In this document: positions 37,135 through 50,400 of the stretch, in pieces
Layout: every line of letters starts with the position of its first letter
Numbering within the stretch: position 1 is the first letter of the stretch
Assembly (NCBI GenBank): GCA_034008185.1
Contig: CM067086.1
Coordinates: 65,952,286-66,016,285 of the forward strand
Source of the DNA: Gorsachius magnificus
Taxonomy: Eukaryota; Chordata; Aves; Pelecaniformes; Ardeidae
DNA length: 64,000 bases
Direction: 5' to 3'
Notes under the pieces: generated by a model
Database searches by the model: none
Seen by the model: only the letters and a program-made list of their open reading frames with translations
Told to the model about the DNA's origin: nothing
Made by a program: the position numbers and the translations under genes

Positions 37135-37462
37135 CGTAAAGGGGGCCTATAGGAAAGATGGGGACAAGCTTTTTAGTAGGGCCAGCTGGGACAGGACAAG
37201 GGGTGATGGCTTTAAACTAAACCAGGGTAGGTTTAGACTGGATCTAAGGCAGAAATTCTTTCCAGTGAGGGTGGTGAAACACTGGAACAGGTTGCCCAGA
37301 GAGGTGGTGGAGGCCCCATCCCTGGGAACACTCCAGGCCAGGTTGGACGGGGCTGTGAGCAGCCTGGTCTGGTTAAAGGTGTCCCTGCTCCTGCAGGGGG
37401 GTAGGGCTGGGTGACCTCTAGGGGACCCTTCCCACCCAAAACATTCCATGATTCTATGATAT
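37135..37462 (+). mobile_element. CR1 LINE, plus orientation
   Basis: GGGACAAGCTTTTTAGTAGG through CATTCCATGATTCTATGAT. It is the same subfamily as the 14,524 copy, inverted. Confidence 0.9.
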
Positions 37463-37469
37463 GCTGTGT

Positions 37470-37570
37470 GCTCTGGCCCCCCAACCATGCCGGTGGCCCC
37501 CCTCTGAGCTCCCTCCAGTTTGTCAACATCCCTCTTGTCTTTCAGTGGCAAAACTGGGCATAATTGCCTA
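37470..37570 (-). mobile_element. CR1 body fragment
   Basis: CTGAGCTCCCTCCAGTTTGT, CAACATCCCTCTTGTCTTTC fits an internal CR1 segment in minus orientation, abutting the plus-strand copy. Confidence 0.5.
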
Positions 37571-40500
37571 CCTTACCCTTTATTTTGGAGGAAAAAGCCA
37601 ACAGAAAACACTTAAATTGGGTTTTAAATTCTATATGGTAAGCAGTATCATACCGTTCATGAGTGCATCAACCTTAGTTTTGCTGGGAATGCAGGAGCAT
37701 AGGCAACAGCAGCGTTTGGATCTCTCCTGTTGGATCCTCAATTATATATGATGGGATTTCAGTTCGTGGCTTCCCAACGAGTCTGACTGAGGACTTTTCA
37801 GGGACAATAACACAGATCTTGGAATGTGACAAGCATCGGAGGCAGGAAACTTTATCGCACCCAGAGGGCCGTGCATGCCACAGACAATAACTTCAGAGGA
37901 ACAATAACAGTATCTTTTTTGTACCTCCTGCTTTGGCATCAGCTAGTCAGAAGGAGGAAATCCGAGATGCAGCGGAGGCATCCCTTTTCTCTCCAACCAG
38001 GAAATAAAAGGACTAATTTATTTTCTTTTTAACGAGATTAAAATTATGGAATGTAACATCAGTTTTAGTTAAGAAAATGCCAGTCTGATGATGGGCTAGA
38101 ACAGTGAGATAGACAATATTAAGCTGCAGTTACAGTGCTAATTCTTACTGGGCCGTGTCACTCAGCTTTTATATTCATGCTTCGCTCTGCGCTGTGGACA
38201 TCGTGCGCTCTGAAGAATTAGCGGAGCCACCCTGAAGCTAGAGTTTAAAGGATACCAGATGGTAAGTTCAATGCATGGGGTCAGCTTTCATATGCTTTTC
38301 CCCTATGGCCAATCACTGACTGATCATTTATTTCAAAACCCTCATAAAATAAATCACTCCGAAAATGATGCTCTGTCTAGTTAATAAGTGCTCTTTCTAA
38401 AGGCAGAGGCTGGCTGACACGAAGATAAAATCATAAAACTGGTTCAAAGTGCGTTGGGATGGCAAATGCACCCCATGGAGGAGGTGAGATAAACTGGATT
38501 GAACTGGAGAAGAAGCTTGGCTGGCTGCTTGTTGTGAAATTACGTCATTACAGACACTTTGAGAGTCACTTGGGCACTAACACACGGGTTTTCTCTGACA
38601 AGGAACAAATTCTTTGGGTACATATTCTTTCCACGGTGGTGGACACATAGAGTTGACACATGTTGATTGTGTGTCAAGCTACTGCATGAGTTTGGTTTTG
38701 GATTTTGGGGCTCGTGATCACATCTGGCAGCAGAAGACAGAGCGCTTTTCACTTTTTCATGTTCTTTAGTGAATAAGAAGTAGAAAATTCCTCTGTGGGT
38801 GACACCAGGGAATCCCACCTGATCATCTGCCCTCTCAGAAAGGCGCCCACCTTCTCCCCATCCCCAAAGAGAGAACCAGGGTTCCCCCGAGGGATCCAAA
38901 CCTTTATCAGTCCCTTTTCTGTCCTCTCCTTCCCCCTTCCTCCACACCTCCCGTCCCAAACTCCGTGGCTCCTGGTACGGCATTGCTATCCTCACAGCCT
39001 CTCCATGAGTTCTGTGGCATTTGCTGTTCGGCTTAGCAGCCACGGCTCCGATGGGCCGATGATAATATGAAATTGTGGCCCTTTGTTCTCTGAAGGATCA
39101 TGTTTTCAAGGCCTCACTGCTGCGGAGACAAGCTGGAAAATTTCTTTTTTCAAAAGCTTGAAAAGCAAATAAAAGGACCCCTTATTGTATTTCCCTCTTA
39201 TTTTGCAGTTGTAAATGAAGCTTTTTTTCTCGAGTGGGAGAAGGAGGTGAGGAGTAGCTGGCTTGCGGAGGCTTTGGCCTGGCAGCAAGGGCACAGCTGA
39301 TTTTCCTGTAGCCCAAATTCTTTAACAGGTATAAAAACACAGGCCGACACACACATCCCTGGTGGAGAAACTTAAGAATAGTCATAGTGGGACAAACCAA
39401 AGGTCCAGCTGGCCTCAAGTCCTGTGTGACTGTGGACAACACCAAATACTTAGGAATAAGGAGAAAGAGAAGAAATGCGGAGCCTGTGAGCCCCTAGCAG
39501 TTGGCACTCAGGGGTAAAATCTGCGTCATCAACCTCTGGAGACCCACCGGCGGCGAGAACCGGCACCGTGTGAGGTATGGCCCATGCCACGGGGTGCCTG
39601 CTGGTTACCCCTGCAATCCCCTGAGCAGCTCCCAGTGGGAAGAAGGTGACCCAGATTGCTAAATCTCAATTGTTTGGATTTTCATCACTTCCCTATGATG
39701 CCATTTGTGGCTGTATCTTTGTGCCTCTTTGCAGTTGGGATCCATTTGTTCATCGAGAGATGCTCCTGCGGCTCAGGCACTTCTCTCCACCTGGCACGCC
39801 ACGCTTCCTCTGCAAACCCTCCGAGATCTCCAGTTGTGCACAGCTGCCGATGTAGGCATTTCTATATGTGAAATTAATTGTTCGACACCAAGTTGCTCAT
39901 GTCTCTGCTTCAGGTGGATATTGATGGTGTGGCCATACTGCTAAGGTCAACGGTCCGCTGATCGGTGCCAAAGAACACATTTACAGTCAAATGGCTTGTA
40001 GAAACTCAGGCAATGATGCACACAAGGCTCATTTGAGCTTGTGAAGGATCTGTAAGTCACTGATATGACAAAGGTGCTACTGAAGGGTGCATGATGAGTT
40101 ACTGACGCAAGGATTCAGTATAAAAGACTGCGTGGAAAGCATTACATCCAGCGCTGATCCAGGGGCACGTGGCAGCGTGGGCTGAGCTGCCTGTTCTGCT
40201 TGCATGAGGTTTGGTGGGGAGCCTGGCTCCAGGGGGCTCTCGTTTTACTCACACGCCTGGGAGGTTCATTGCAGCTGAACAGAAGCTGGTCCAAAACCCT
40301 CCAGATGAAGACCGAGTTGATGCTTACCTGTTAATTTCAGTAGTTTTAGGAATCTCTCAGCATGGGGGTATTTTCCCCCAATATTTCTATGCTGAACCAG
40401 GATGGACATTTACCAGGTACCTGGTGCAGCTGGAGGGAGTTTACTCCATTCTGGGACTAAGGTTTTGTAGCTCCAGGCAGGGACTTGATGGCTGCGATTG

Positions 40501-43500
40501 CCTTCTCAGTTTTGGGCTATCCCCATCAAAAGAGCACGAATTTCATCCACGGCAACGTCAATACGGTAAAAGCTCGTCGCATCAGCTACTACTGACTTCA
40601 TGCGCTGAGAAAATTGGTGGGAAGGACATCCATGTCATTCCTCCTCTTTCAGCTTTCGGGCCCTGATTCAGCAAATAGCTGAAGTGCCGTGCTGAAGTGA
40701 TGCCTTGTAGTTGCTAATGCCATGCAAAAATGCCCTGAGAATAAAGCAGTTTTCACGACCGCTGTTAAGAATCCCACTTCCTTCTTCGGATCTTATTTTT
40801 CCATCAGCCTGCTGGAAGAGTACAGCCGGAAAACAGATTAGCCCCAGAAAGACTTCTTCTGAACTGATAAATATACCGCAAATACACTTCTTAGTCATAT
40901 TTTGAGTCAAATGGATTTGTCAAGTCAATAGTCACCCAAGTGCGAAGGATTCCTCTAAATAAATGAGACTTAAATATTTTTAATATCTGTCTGACAGAAC
41001 TCCTTTAAAGTGCAAATGTAGCTGGAATTAACTGAAGCTGGGATCATTTCAAGCAAGAGTCATTAAAAAAAAGACAAGAAAACAAACATTTGAACTTTTT
41101 AACCGTGGGGTCGTTCCCAGCCACATCCCTAGCAATGATAATAAATTCAGAAAATTCCATGAAAATCTCTATTCTTTGGACTCTTGAGGCATTTAGCATA
41201 ATGTTCTCAGTTCCTCTCCTCTCTTACGAAAACAGGAAGAAATTATGCAGGGTAGTAGCTGTTTAAATACTAGAAAGTCTCCCTGGGGAGAATTACAGAC
41301 ATTTCAGTGATAAATTGGAAGTGAGATAAGGGAAGGTTTGGAATGAGACTGATCCAAAGTTCATTTCAAAGCTTGCTCATTGATTTCGGGGCTTTTCGTA
41401 GGAGGTTTGAGATGAGAAAGCCTCAGCCTGGCTGAGCTCGGGTGACAGGTTTGTCTTTGTGCAGGTTTACCCTGGGGAGCTCCCACTGAAGCAGGGAAAA
41501 AAAATGTGATTCCGGCACTGGATTTTTTTTATGGAAGTCCTACATCTGAACTTCATCCCAGCAATGAGGCCGCTCTCCTCCCTGCTGGACCAGAGTCTTA
41601 CAGCTCCAGGTTTTATGAGAGAGCAGATACCTTATCTCAGTTCTCCCTGCCTGGGGCGCAAGCGCTTCTCCTCCTGTACACGTTTGCAATATTGTCTGAA
41701 GAAACAGATTTCTAATCCCCTCTGTAAGCTCTTCCCTCTCTTTCCCCCCCCTGCCAGGGGTGAATGCATCCTAATTAATTAGCAGAAATACTCCTATGCA
41801 GCCATTTAGAAAGAAAAGGAACTGGCTATTGTGATACAGTACCTTGCAAAACATGCTGGGCTCCAATCTGATGGTATCACAGGGATGCCAGGACAGAATT
41901 GCCGTGTTATTTTGTGCTCCCCAGGGCTGTGCTGGAGGCAGCTTAGCAGAATGGGGACTGAAAAACCACCTCCAGCAACCTCCGCTCCCCCCTGCCACTG
42001 CCTGCTCTCCCAGGTCCCCCCCCTTGCCTTCGCTCGGCTTGGCTCAGTTCTCCTCCTCCTCTGGGACATTCCCATCCTTTGATTCCCCATCCCATGGCTG
42101 CTGCCCTGGAAATGGTTAGTACCGCTAACCAGAGTGGTTAACCACTAGGCAGAGCCCACTCCCTTCCACATCTTCCCTTACATTCATATCTCATTCCCTG
42201 TTTGATGCTTAGACTTGAAATTCTTCGGGACACGGAGCATCTCCTTGTTTTAGCGTTGAGGTTAGCAGCATCGGGCTACTGTTGCAGTACAAATAACGAA
42301 CAGGAATAACACTTCCCTGGCAGTAATTCAGCCCAGCGTCACAGGGTCCAGGCCGGTTGGTGACCTGAGAAAACCAGTCTCGTTCTGGACCATGTCACGC
42401 TCCTTCCTCGGCTCGACTTGAGCTAAACACATTCCGGGAAAACAACAAGATGTGCTGCCAAAATAGCAGAAAGAACCAACTCCCCACACAGGACACCTTC
42501 CCCCCCCAGCTCCACTAGTTGAACCGCAGGTCTAATGAAGGAGCGGGAGGTAAAACCAGGAAGCGCAATGCTGTTTAAACTCAGGAATAGCTCCTAACCA
42601 CACAAATAGTTTCTAAAGAACAATTAGGTAGCGCGGATTGCGGGGTCAGGCTCCAAAAGGATTATGCTGAAGTGCCATAAAAAATGAATGGACTCTTTCC
42701 CTCTCAGCAAAGATTTAACAGCCAGAACTGTAGTTAGGTCTGATACTGCTAGAAATGACTTTTCATTTAGGCAAAGTATATACTACACGCCTGCTAAAAT
42801 GTATTTTCGTAATTAAAAATGAACTGTAATTGGCAAATGAATTAAGCATACTGTTGTGGAGATCTTCTCTCATTCAGTCACTGATTTGCAGCCGCTTGTT
42901 TGCAATGCATCTCCCTACTGTTAGAAATTAAGACACACTCTCGGATTTAGACTGTAAAAACACCAGCGTGCAGCCATTTGGAGCCTCATTCAAAATAACT
43001 TCCTAACACTTTCACTACTCGGAATGCCTGTTTGGACTCTGAGACAAGTAAAGTGCCCATTGCTGAATTGGGATGGCGCCTACCTGAGCTACTCATCCTT
43101 GAGCCTCGCCTGTGGCCGCTGTAGGGGATGGGGCACCCGGCTGGATGGACTTGTAGCCCAGCCTGGCACGGCCATCCACATGTTCTGTATAAAACTAGGG
43201 AAGTCGGTGTAAAAGTCTTGGATTAGCGTGCAAACAGGATGACGCCGAAGGTGGCAGACGCAGCGAAAGCATTTTGGATGCTCGTGACAGTGCCCCGGCC
43301 AACACGAGATGGACAGAGGGGTACGTCTTTTTGCTTTACCCCCACTGTGCATTTCAGGTTCAGGTGGATAAGCTCCACTTGTGATTTCAGCTGCTACAGC
43401 ATTAAATTTCATTTGCTAATGCCATATGTTATTTGTCTGATAACAAATGTGCCGTTTTTAGCTCATAAAGTGTTGAACAAATTTATCTGGAATAATTTCT

Positions 43501-43610
43501 ACTCTAGCGTGGCCAAACATTTGACAAACTGGGTTCCAAAATGTGCTTTCGGGAGTGCTGTTGGGTTACAGTGTGTGGGTATCAAAGCAGTTCAGAGCAC
43601 AATCTGGGGG

Positions 43611-44070
43611 AAGAAGGGCAGGAGATTAAAGAGCAGGGGCACAGCGCCAGGCTTGGGAAACCCTTGGAAACAGGCGGCTCCGGTTTCCCAGTTTCCCTGC
43701 CTCCCCCTTCCTTCCCTTTAGGTCTTCTCCGTCCTCCTCCTTCCCTTCCCCCTCAATAATCCTGTCTGCCTGGAATCACAGCGCCGCAGCGCATCAGCTA
43801 AAGCCAGGGATTATTTACTCGCGCTTTTGCTATTAGATGAAGAGCGGTATCAACGTATTCCGTGCTTCCCCCTGGCTCATGTGAAAGAAAGGATCCTCCT
43901 ATTCCTCGGCTAGTCTTTTGTCTAGCCAAGAATCTGCCGCCCCCTCAGGTAATTTGTACCCACAGATGGTACCTGTGGCAGCAGGAGACCCTGCCAGGAG
44001 GGAATATCCCGCAGAAACCGGGCACTGCTCATGCGTGAGAGAGGCTGGCTGGGAAGGGGTGAGAGATGAT
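43611..44070 (+). repeat. Segmental direct duplication, copy A (460 bp)
   Basis: Matches 47,028-47,487 base for base, without indels and with about eight substitutions (about 98% identity), offset 3417 bp. It is not CR1-like and has no coding features. Confidence 0.97.
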
Positions 44071-45032
44071 TTTTTTTTTTTGGATTCACTTAGAGGAGAG
44101 GAGGACTCGGGATGAGGCATTTGCTCAAACAGGGAATGGAGGGGTTTTTTTTGGCTTATCTTAAGAAATGCCTGTGTTCTTAATGAATCCAAGTAGCAGA
44201 GACAAGGGGCGAGTGCCTCCTCTGGCTGGCATACTCAAACTCACACCCTCCCACTCAGTGCCACCGTTGAATGTGTCTTCCCCAACACAACATTCTCCTG
44301 TTTCCCCTTCATGTTTGCCCTCTCTTTGGGCACGGGACCAAGATTCCGTGTGTACAAGGATACCAGCGCCAGCAGCATCACACCAAGCTACAATTTGGCT
44401 CGCAGAGTATAAAAATGACAGGAGCATAAAAACGACAGGATGTCCCCCTCGCCAACCCTGTGCTACCTTGGCGGCAGCGACATCTCCGGCACCTTCTTGT
44501 CTAATGCCAGCGGTTTTGCTGTAAAGAGACGGACAAGAAAAGCCTCCGGCTTGCCCTCGGCCTCCAAGCTTGCCAGGTCAAAGGTGTCCTGAAAAATGAG
44601 GATATTTTGGGGAGGCTGAAGATTGCACAGAGATATTCCTCGCCAAAAACACCAGGGTGGAGACTTCCCGTCCCTGCTGCTGAGAGGTCACAGCCAGCCA
44701 CCCACAGAAAAGTCTCCGATGCACCCTGGCACTGGCTTCCTTGCCCAAACCCCCCTTCTTGCCACACTTCCCTGCTCAGGTCATCCTCTGTGCTCCTGCA
44801 GAAGCCCTTCCCTTGGGCTGATGGCACCCTTTGCCTGTTTGAAGCATTAAGATGCCTGTGGAATAACACTAAGTTATTGCTAAAGAAATTAAGTTTTTGG
44901 GGGCTGTTCATTTCGAATGTGCTAAAACCATCAGAAAAAAATATCCACAACCTTGAAATGACCTAATTTTGCCACTGTGCTGGTGGGGACAAACACTATG
45001 TCAGATTTAGCAGAGCTATTCCCTTCCCCCTG

Positions 45033-45118
45033 CCCCTCTCTCTCCCCCAGCATATTCTAGAGACCTTTCCCCCTTCCCCTCTCTCTCCCCCAGCATATTC
45101 TAGAGACCTTTCCCCCTT
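45033..45118 (+). repeat. 43-bp perfect tandem duplication
   Basis: CCCCTCTCTCTCCCCCAGCA onward repeats exactly once at a 43-bp period. Confidence 0.95.
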
Positions 45119-47027
45119 CCCCTAAGGCGGAGGACGTGACGTTTCGGATGGCTCTGAACAAGTTGTATGGCAACACAGCCGGCGCTCAGATTGATTTTTC
45201 TTGACTAGATTTGCTTGATCTTTTTTTTTTTTTCCCAGGCTTTGGATATCAATTAAAAGAACACTATTCTTTTGTCTTGTGTGTTGCTCCCCTACAAAAT
45301 AATGAACTGTTTAATACACTAGAGGCAATTTCAAATTATCTAGTTTAATGAGGGAGGTTGTGACAGAAGATTTATTACCCTTTCTGATCTGCTAATGTAT
45401 TTTCCCAACCATCCCAGCAGAACCAATCACCGTATTTTCATTATACACTCTATTTTCAGGGGTTCATTAGTTGTAGACTAAAAATAACAGCAAAGGTCTC
45501 AGTCTAAGAGCTAATCCAATTTTTTTTAATTGGAAACAAAATTTGATTAGACAACTTTCTAATCATAACAGCATCAAACACCAAGACCCTTACTGGGTGT
45601 TTTGTCCAAATTGAAACTTCATGTGACTACACATAAAGACCTGACCTAGAAATACAATCCCATAACTGCTGGGAAGGACAAACCCAGCCTTTGCCTTAAA
45701 CAAAAAAACCCCACGTTAGCACAAGCAATGGACTGTGGTCTATTCCAATGGATGCGCCTTTAAAAATAAAAGGTCTGGCAATGAACCTGTTCAACTGAGA
45801 CAAGCTCAGAGATGCTCTGAGCCAGTGGCTGAACATGAGACCTAAGAAATAATTAAGAATTTTTTTGTCTCCCCCCCCCCCCAAGAATTAAAAGAAAAAT
45901 AAGGAAAATAAGATGGAAGAGCTCCCAGATAGCCAACAGGGCTTTCTACCTTGAAGCTGGATTCAAATCTTTCTTAAGTCAGTGTTTTCCAGCAATGGCT
46001 TTGTGCTGTTGGATCACAGTACGTAACACAAGCCTGGTGGTTTTCCTCCTGCTCCATTTTGATATTCAAGAGCCACAAGAGCCACAAGCATCAACGAAGA
46101 CGGCTGGGAGACAAACTTTTTTGGATTTTACAGGGCATGCTCTTTGCAAAAAGGCATTACCACCGCGGTGGGAACATGGAGATGCTGCTGCCTGCATGGC
46201 AGCCGCCCCACAAGGCAGTCACCCTCGTTATCTCATGAGGCCGTTGTCCTCGTCCTTGTCCCTCTGCACTGGTGGGGGGAAGAGGGACCCGTAGTCGCAA
46301 GGGCCAGCTTTAGCAGAGGGACTCTAGCTTTGTCTCTCTACAGTGGCCAGACATCACTAATGGACTAATGAGCCTGCTATGATTTTTAATTATGCCGTGG
46401 CCATCATCGGAGCTATGCTCTCCGATCCAGACATCCCTCTGGACCGGTCCCAGACACACGCTACCTTTCAAGGGATTCTCCCCAGCAATAAAGTACCTGG
46501 AGTACCCAGGCGAGGACATCCTGGGGGCATGCAGCAGACTTTTCTCACCCTGCAAGGAACCCCGCAGGAAGGTGTTGGTAACGACCTGCCTGCGGGGAGC
46601 AGGGGCTGAGGACGCATTTTGGCCAGATAACGTATCGCTCAGACACCCAGGGGTTTTTTAAAATGGATGTAGAGAAGAGGGAAGTTACTGCAACTCACGT
46701 CAGCCCCATGCTATAGATTTTAGATGCATAAATTATATATTTACGTTCAAAACTCTATTATTCATAGAGTTGAGTAAACAAGTATTGATTTTTACACTGT
46801 AGCACAGATGAGTATTTCTAATGATGCAGACAGAGGCTTCTTCCATCCTCTGTAACTCTGACCTCATCGGCGCTTCCTGCGAGTAGTATTTAACAAGGAC
46901 GATCAAGTTTAAAACCAGTTAGCTGCCGCCACTTGGAATGGAAATCAATGTGCATTTCTTTCTGAATGGACAACTTCTCCACCCACGCCACGGCCCGCAT
47001 GGCTGTTTTAGATGCTGAACCAGGCAG

Positions 47028-47487
47028 AAGAAGGGCAGGAAATTAAAGAGCAGGGGCACAGCGCCAGGCTTGGGAAGCCCTTGGAAACAGGCGGCTCCGG
47101 TTCCCCAGTTTCCCTGCCTCCCCCTTCCTTCCCTTTAGGTCTTCTCCGTCCTCCCCCTTCCCTTCCCCCTCAATAATCCTGTCTGCCTGGAATCACAGCG
47201 CCGCAGCGCATCAGCTAAAGCCAGGGATTATTTACTCGCGCTTTTGCTATTAGATGAAGAGCGGTATCAACGTATTCCGTGCTTCCCCCTGGCTCATGTG
47301 AAAGAAAGGATCCTCCTATTCCTCGGCTAGTCTTTTGTCTAGCCAAGAATCTGCCGCCCCCTCAGGTAATTTGTACCCACAGACGGTACCTGTGGCAGCA
47401 GGAGACCCTGCCAGGAGGGAATATCCCGCAGAAACCGGGCACTGCTCATGCGTGAGAGAGGCTGGCTGGGAAGGGGCGACAGACGAT
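47028..47487 (+). repeat. Segmental direct duplication, copy B (460 bp)
   Basis: Partner of 43,611-44,070. Around it lie two similar 20-mers, TTAGATGCTGAACCAGGCAG (about 47,008) and TTAGATGCTGATCCGGGCAG (about 47,548). Confidence 0.97.
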
Positions 47488-50400
47488 TATATTTTGGCTT
47501 GGAGGAGCGGAGGACCACGTCACGTGCAGCTCGGCCTGCGACTGATTTAGATGCTGATCCGGGCAGATGCAGATGGAAGGCAAGCGGGGAAGGGATGCGG
47601 GAAACGCTCTCCGCTGCCAGAGCAACCTTAGCTCTCCCAGCTCACGGGGAGCAGCAAGGACATTCTGGCTGTGTGAATCACGGCAGAAAAGAGCAAGCCT
47701 CAATGTATTAAAAACAGTCACACTGCTGCAGAGCTCATGTTAAACCTGTTGGGAAAGGTCCTGCCATCAGTACATGAGCTCGTGTCAAGATTTCTCTCTC
47801 TTAAACGTGTGATGCTACCATGCGCATTTAGGGGTGGCAGAGAAAAATCCTTTAACTGCCTTTCCCAGTGCTACGTTATTTCAGAGGTTAACCAAAATCA
47901 CTTACTTCATAGCTAACTTTGCTATACTGAATCAATGTACAAGTTCCTTATTGGATTTTTATTGCAGATAAAATTGACGGAGAAAATCACTAGGATATAC
48001 TTAAAAATGGGAAGGAAATGTACGTTTACAATAAAAAGGTCTCTGAAGGTCTCTTGTTTCATAGGAAGGAAGCTGTCTTTATATTGCATGAACTATAAAA
48101 AATGATTAAAACTGAAGGGAGACAGGAAGCTGATAATTTGATTTATCATCTTAATGGCTATGATTCATGAATAAATAATATAATGGTTTATGTCTCTCTT
48201 GTAAAAGAAGTAGAGAAGAGCAATTTGTCTAATAAATGACTTCAAAAATTACAGCTGAGTCTTGTTTGCCACATTTGTTCTATTTAAAAAGAATGAGCGA
48301 GTATCTTATTTCTTATTACTTACTAGGACATTTGTTGTATTATTTATAAGAGTCAAAAACCTTAACTAAAAGCCACTCATCTCTGACCACACTCTCCCAT
48401 TAGCTTTAAATTCAGGAAAGAGAAAGGGATTGATCACTAGATCAATAAATCTAACCTTGGAGATGACTAAAAGCTTCCTTTAGCCTCCTTCCTCCAGCAT
48501 CCTTTTTCAAAATTAAAGTATCCCCCTTTTTAATTATTTAAGAGCATGTCAATTTTACAGTAAGGCCATGTATGACTGCATCATACAAGGATTTCTTCTC
48601 TCTATTGGAAACACACCAGCATCTTTAAAAGGAAAGCATTTCAATTATGATCACCAGTTTGTTTGGGTTTTTTTTAAAGCTGGATATGCTACTGTTGATA
48701 CACATACCCTCTTCCCAACGTGCCGTGGATTTCATCAAGACAATTGCTGAGAAGAGGAAAATCCAGAAGAACCGTGTACTCCCAATTATCGGACCTAAAA
48801 ACTACCTCAGATCCATCAACGATTCGGATGGAGTTGAGGTTGCTCTGTACTGACGGCACTGGGCCAACAACTGACATTACTATAGAGCTGCAAAAAGTCA
48901 TTTCAGGCAAAAGCAAACTCCAGAGAACGTAATTAATAGAAAGAGTGTTTAATTTTTTTTAAACCATCCTGTAAAAATAGCTTGTATATGTAGTTTGCCC
49001 AGCGTGCATCAAGAGCCTGACCTTTTTCCCCCCCTTGTATCAAAATAATTTATCAAAATCAGATCTTTTTTTCTTACCAGAAGCTGCTTATACTGATTCA
49101 ACATGCTGTGTTTCTACTGTCCTCCTATGGAACTGCCTTCAAAAGAAGACAAACCACATCATGCAGACACAAGTCTTGATGCAAAACTGGCTGGGTGCCC
49201 CAAAACAGGGGGGCTGTGGCCAGGGTCACCTCTGGATTACGTCCTTGCTCGGCCACTGCCCTGCTGCGTAGCCTTGAGCATGTTTTTTTCCGCACATCTC
49301 CGCACCTTTCCTTGTTCCACATTTTATTTTTGTCCTTAAGAACTTGGGATCTCTGTCTTGCAAGAGCTTGGGCTTAGCAAGTGGGAGTTCTTACCCCGTT
49401 TCTGAGGTTCATTTTTCAGAGGGCTTCAGCACTGAACTTGGCGACTTGGTTATCTTTGGATCACACTTCAGACTCAAGGTGTTATAAAGAATTCTTGGAG
49501 CAAGCAGCACTGGTAAGACTGTTAATGACAGCAGCGGGAGGAGAACTTCAGGATGACAATTCTTGGTATATTGTAAAACCAGTTAATTTCTTATTAAAAA
49601 AAAAAGAGGAAGAAGAGAAAAAAGAAAGGTACATGGATTTAAGGAAAAATAGACCTTTTTATGTTCTCACATTTTGTAAAAAAGTGTCTGCTTCATGAAA
49701 TGATCTTTCTCTTACAGACTGCTCATGTACGCACAACTCACTGTCATTAGGTACAAACGTCACACAGGTATGAACGATCTGGACAAGTGAAACAAAAAAA
49801 ATAGAGTGAACTTCCACCAAAAAAAGCATTCATTGCTATTTTCTACACATGATTTCTCTCAATCAATGCAGTTACCTGTCCCACAGTCCAAAGGCACTAT
49901 TTTTATGTGCCGTACCTTCTTCCCCCAACCGCTACATTATATAGGTCTCCTAAAATTGGAGTGCTCAAGACATTTTTGGGGTAAGTGATGCATCCACAAA
50001 TGTCAAAACAACGTAGGCTGCATACAGATCGACACTGAAAACACAGCGCGTTGGGGAACTATACCCCAGAAAAGGTTCTCCCATGGCCTTTCATTTTGAA
50101 GGGACAAAATCTTTGCCAATTTTGAAGGAGGTGGTGGCCTTCGCTAACTTCCAAAGCAAGTACAACTTTTGGCTGAAATCTATTTTTTGTGGTCTTGTGA
50201 TAAAAATAATAATATCTGTCTAAAATGATGAGCTTTTTGCCCTAATTAAGAGTTTCTGAAAGACAGTTTTAATGAAGCAGACTGCAAATATCTCTGACGC
50301 TGCTTTGCGAAGACAGATTTTGAACCAGATACTCTTTACTTTGTACTGCAGCCATGCAAGTCATGGGCCACCGTTCCACCCCAACAGGCACAGCATTGGA

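Noticed and set aside
40211..40666. 151-codon ORF in the gene desert
   Set aside because: No domain, signal peptide or splice context; the composition is like translated non-coding DNA.
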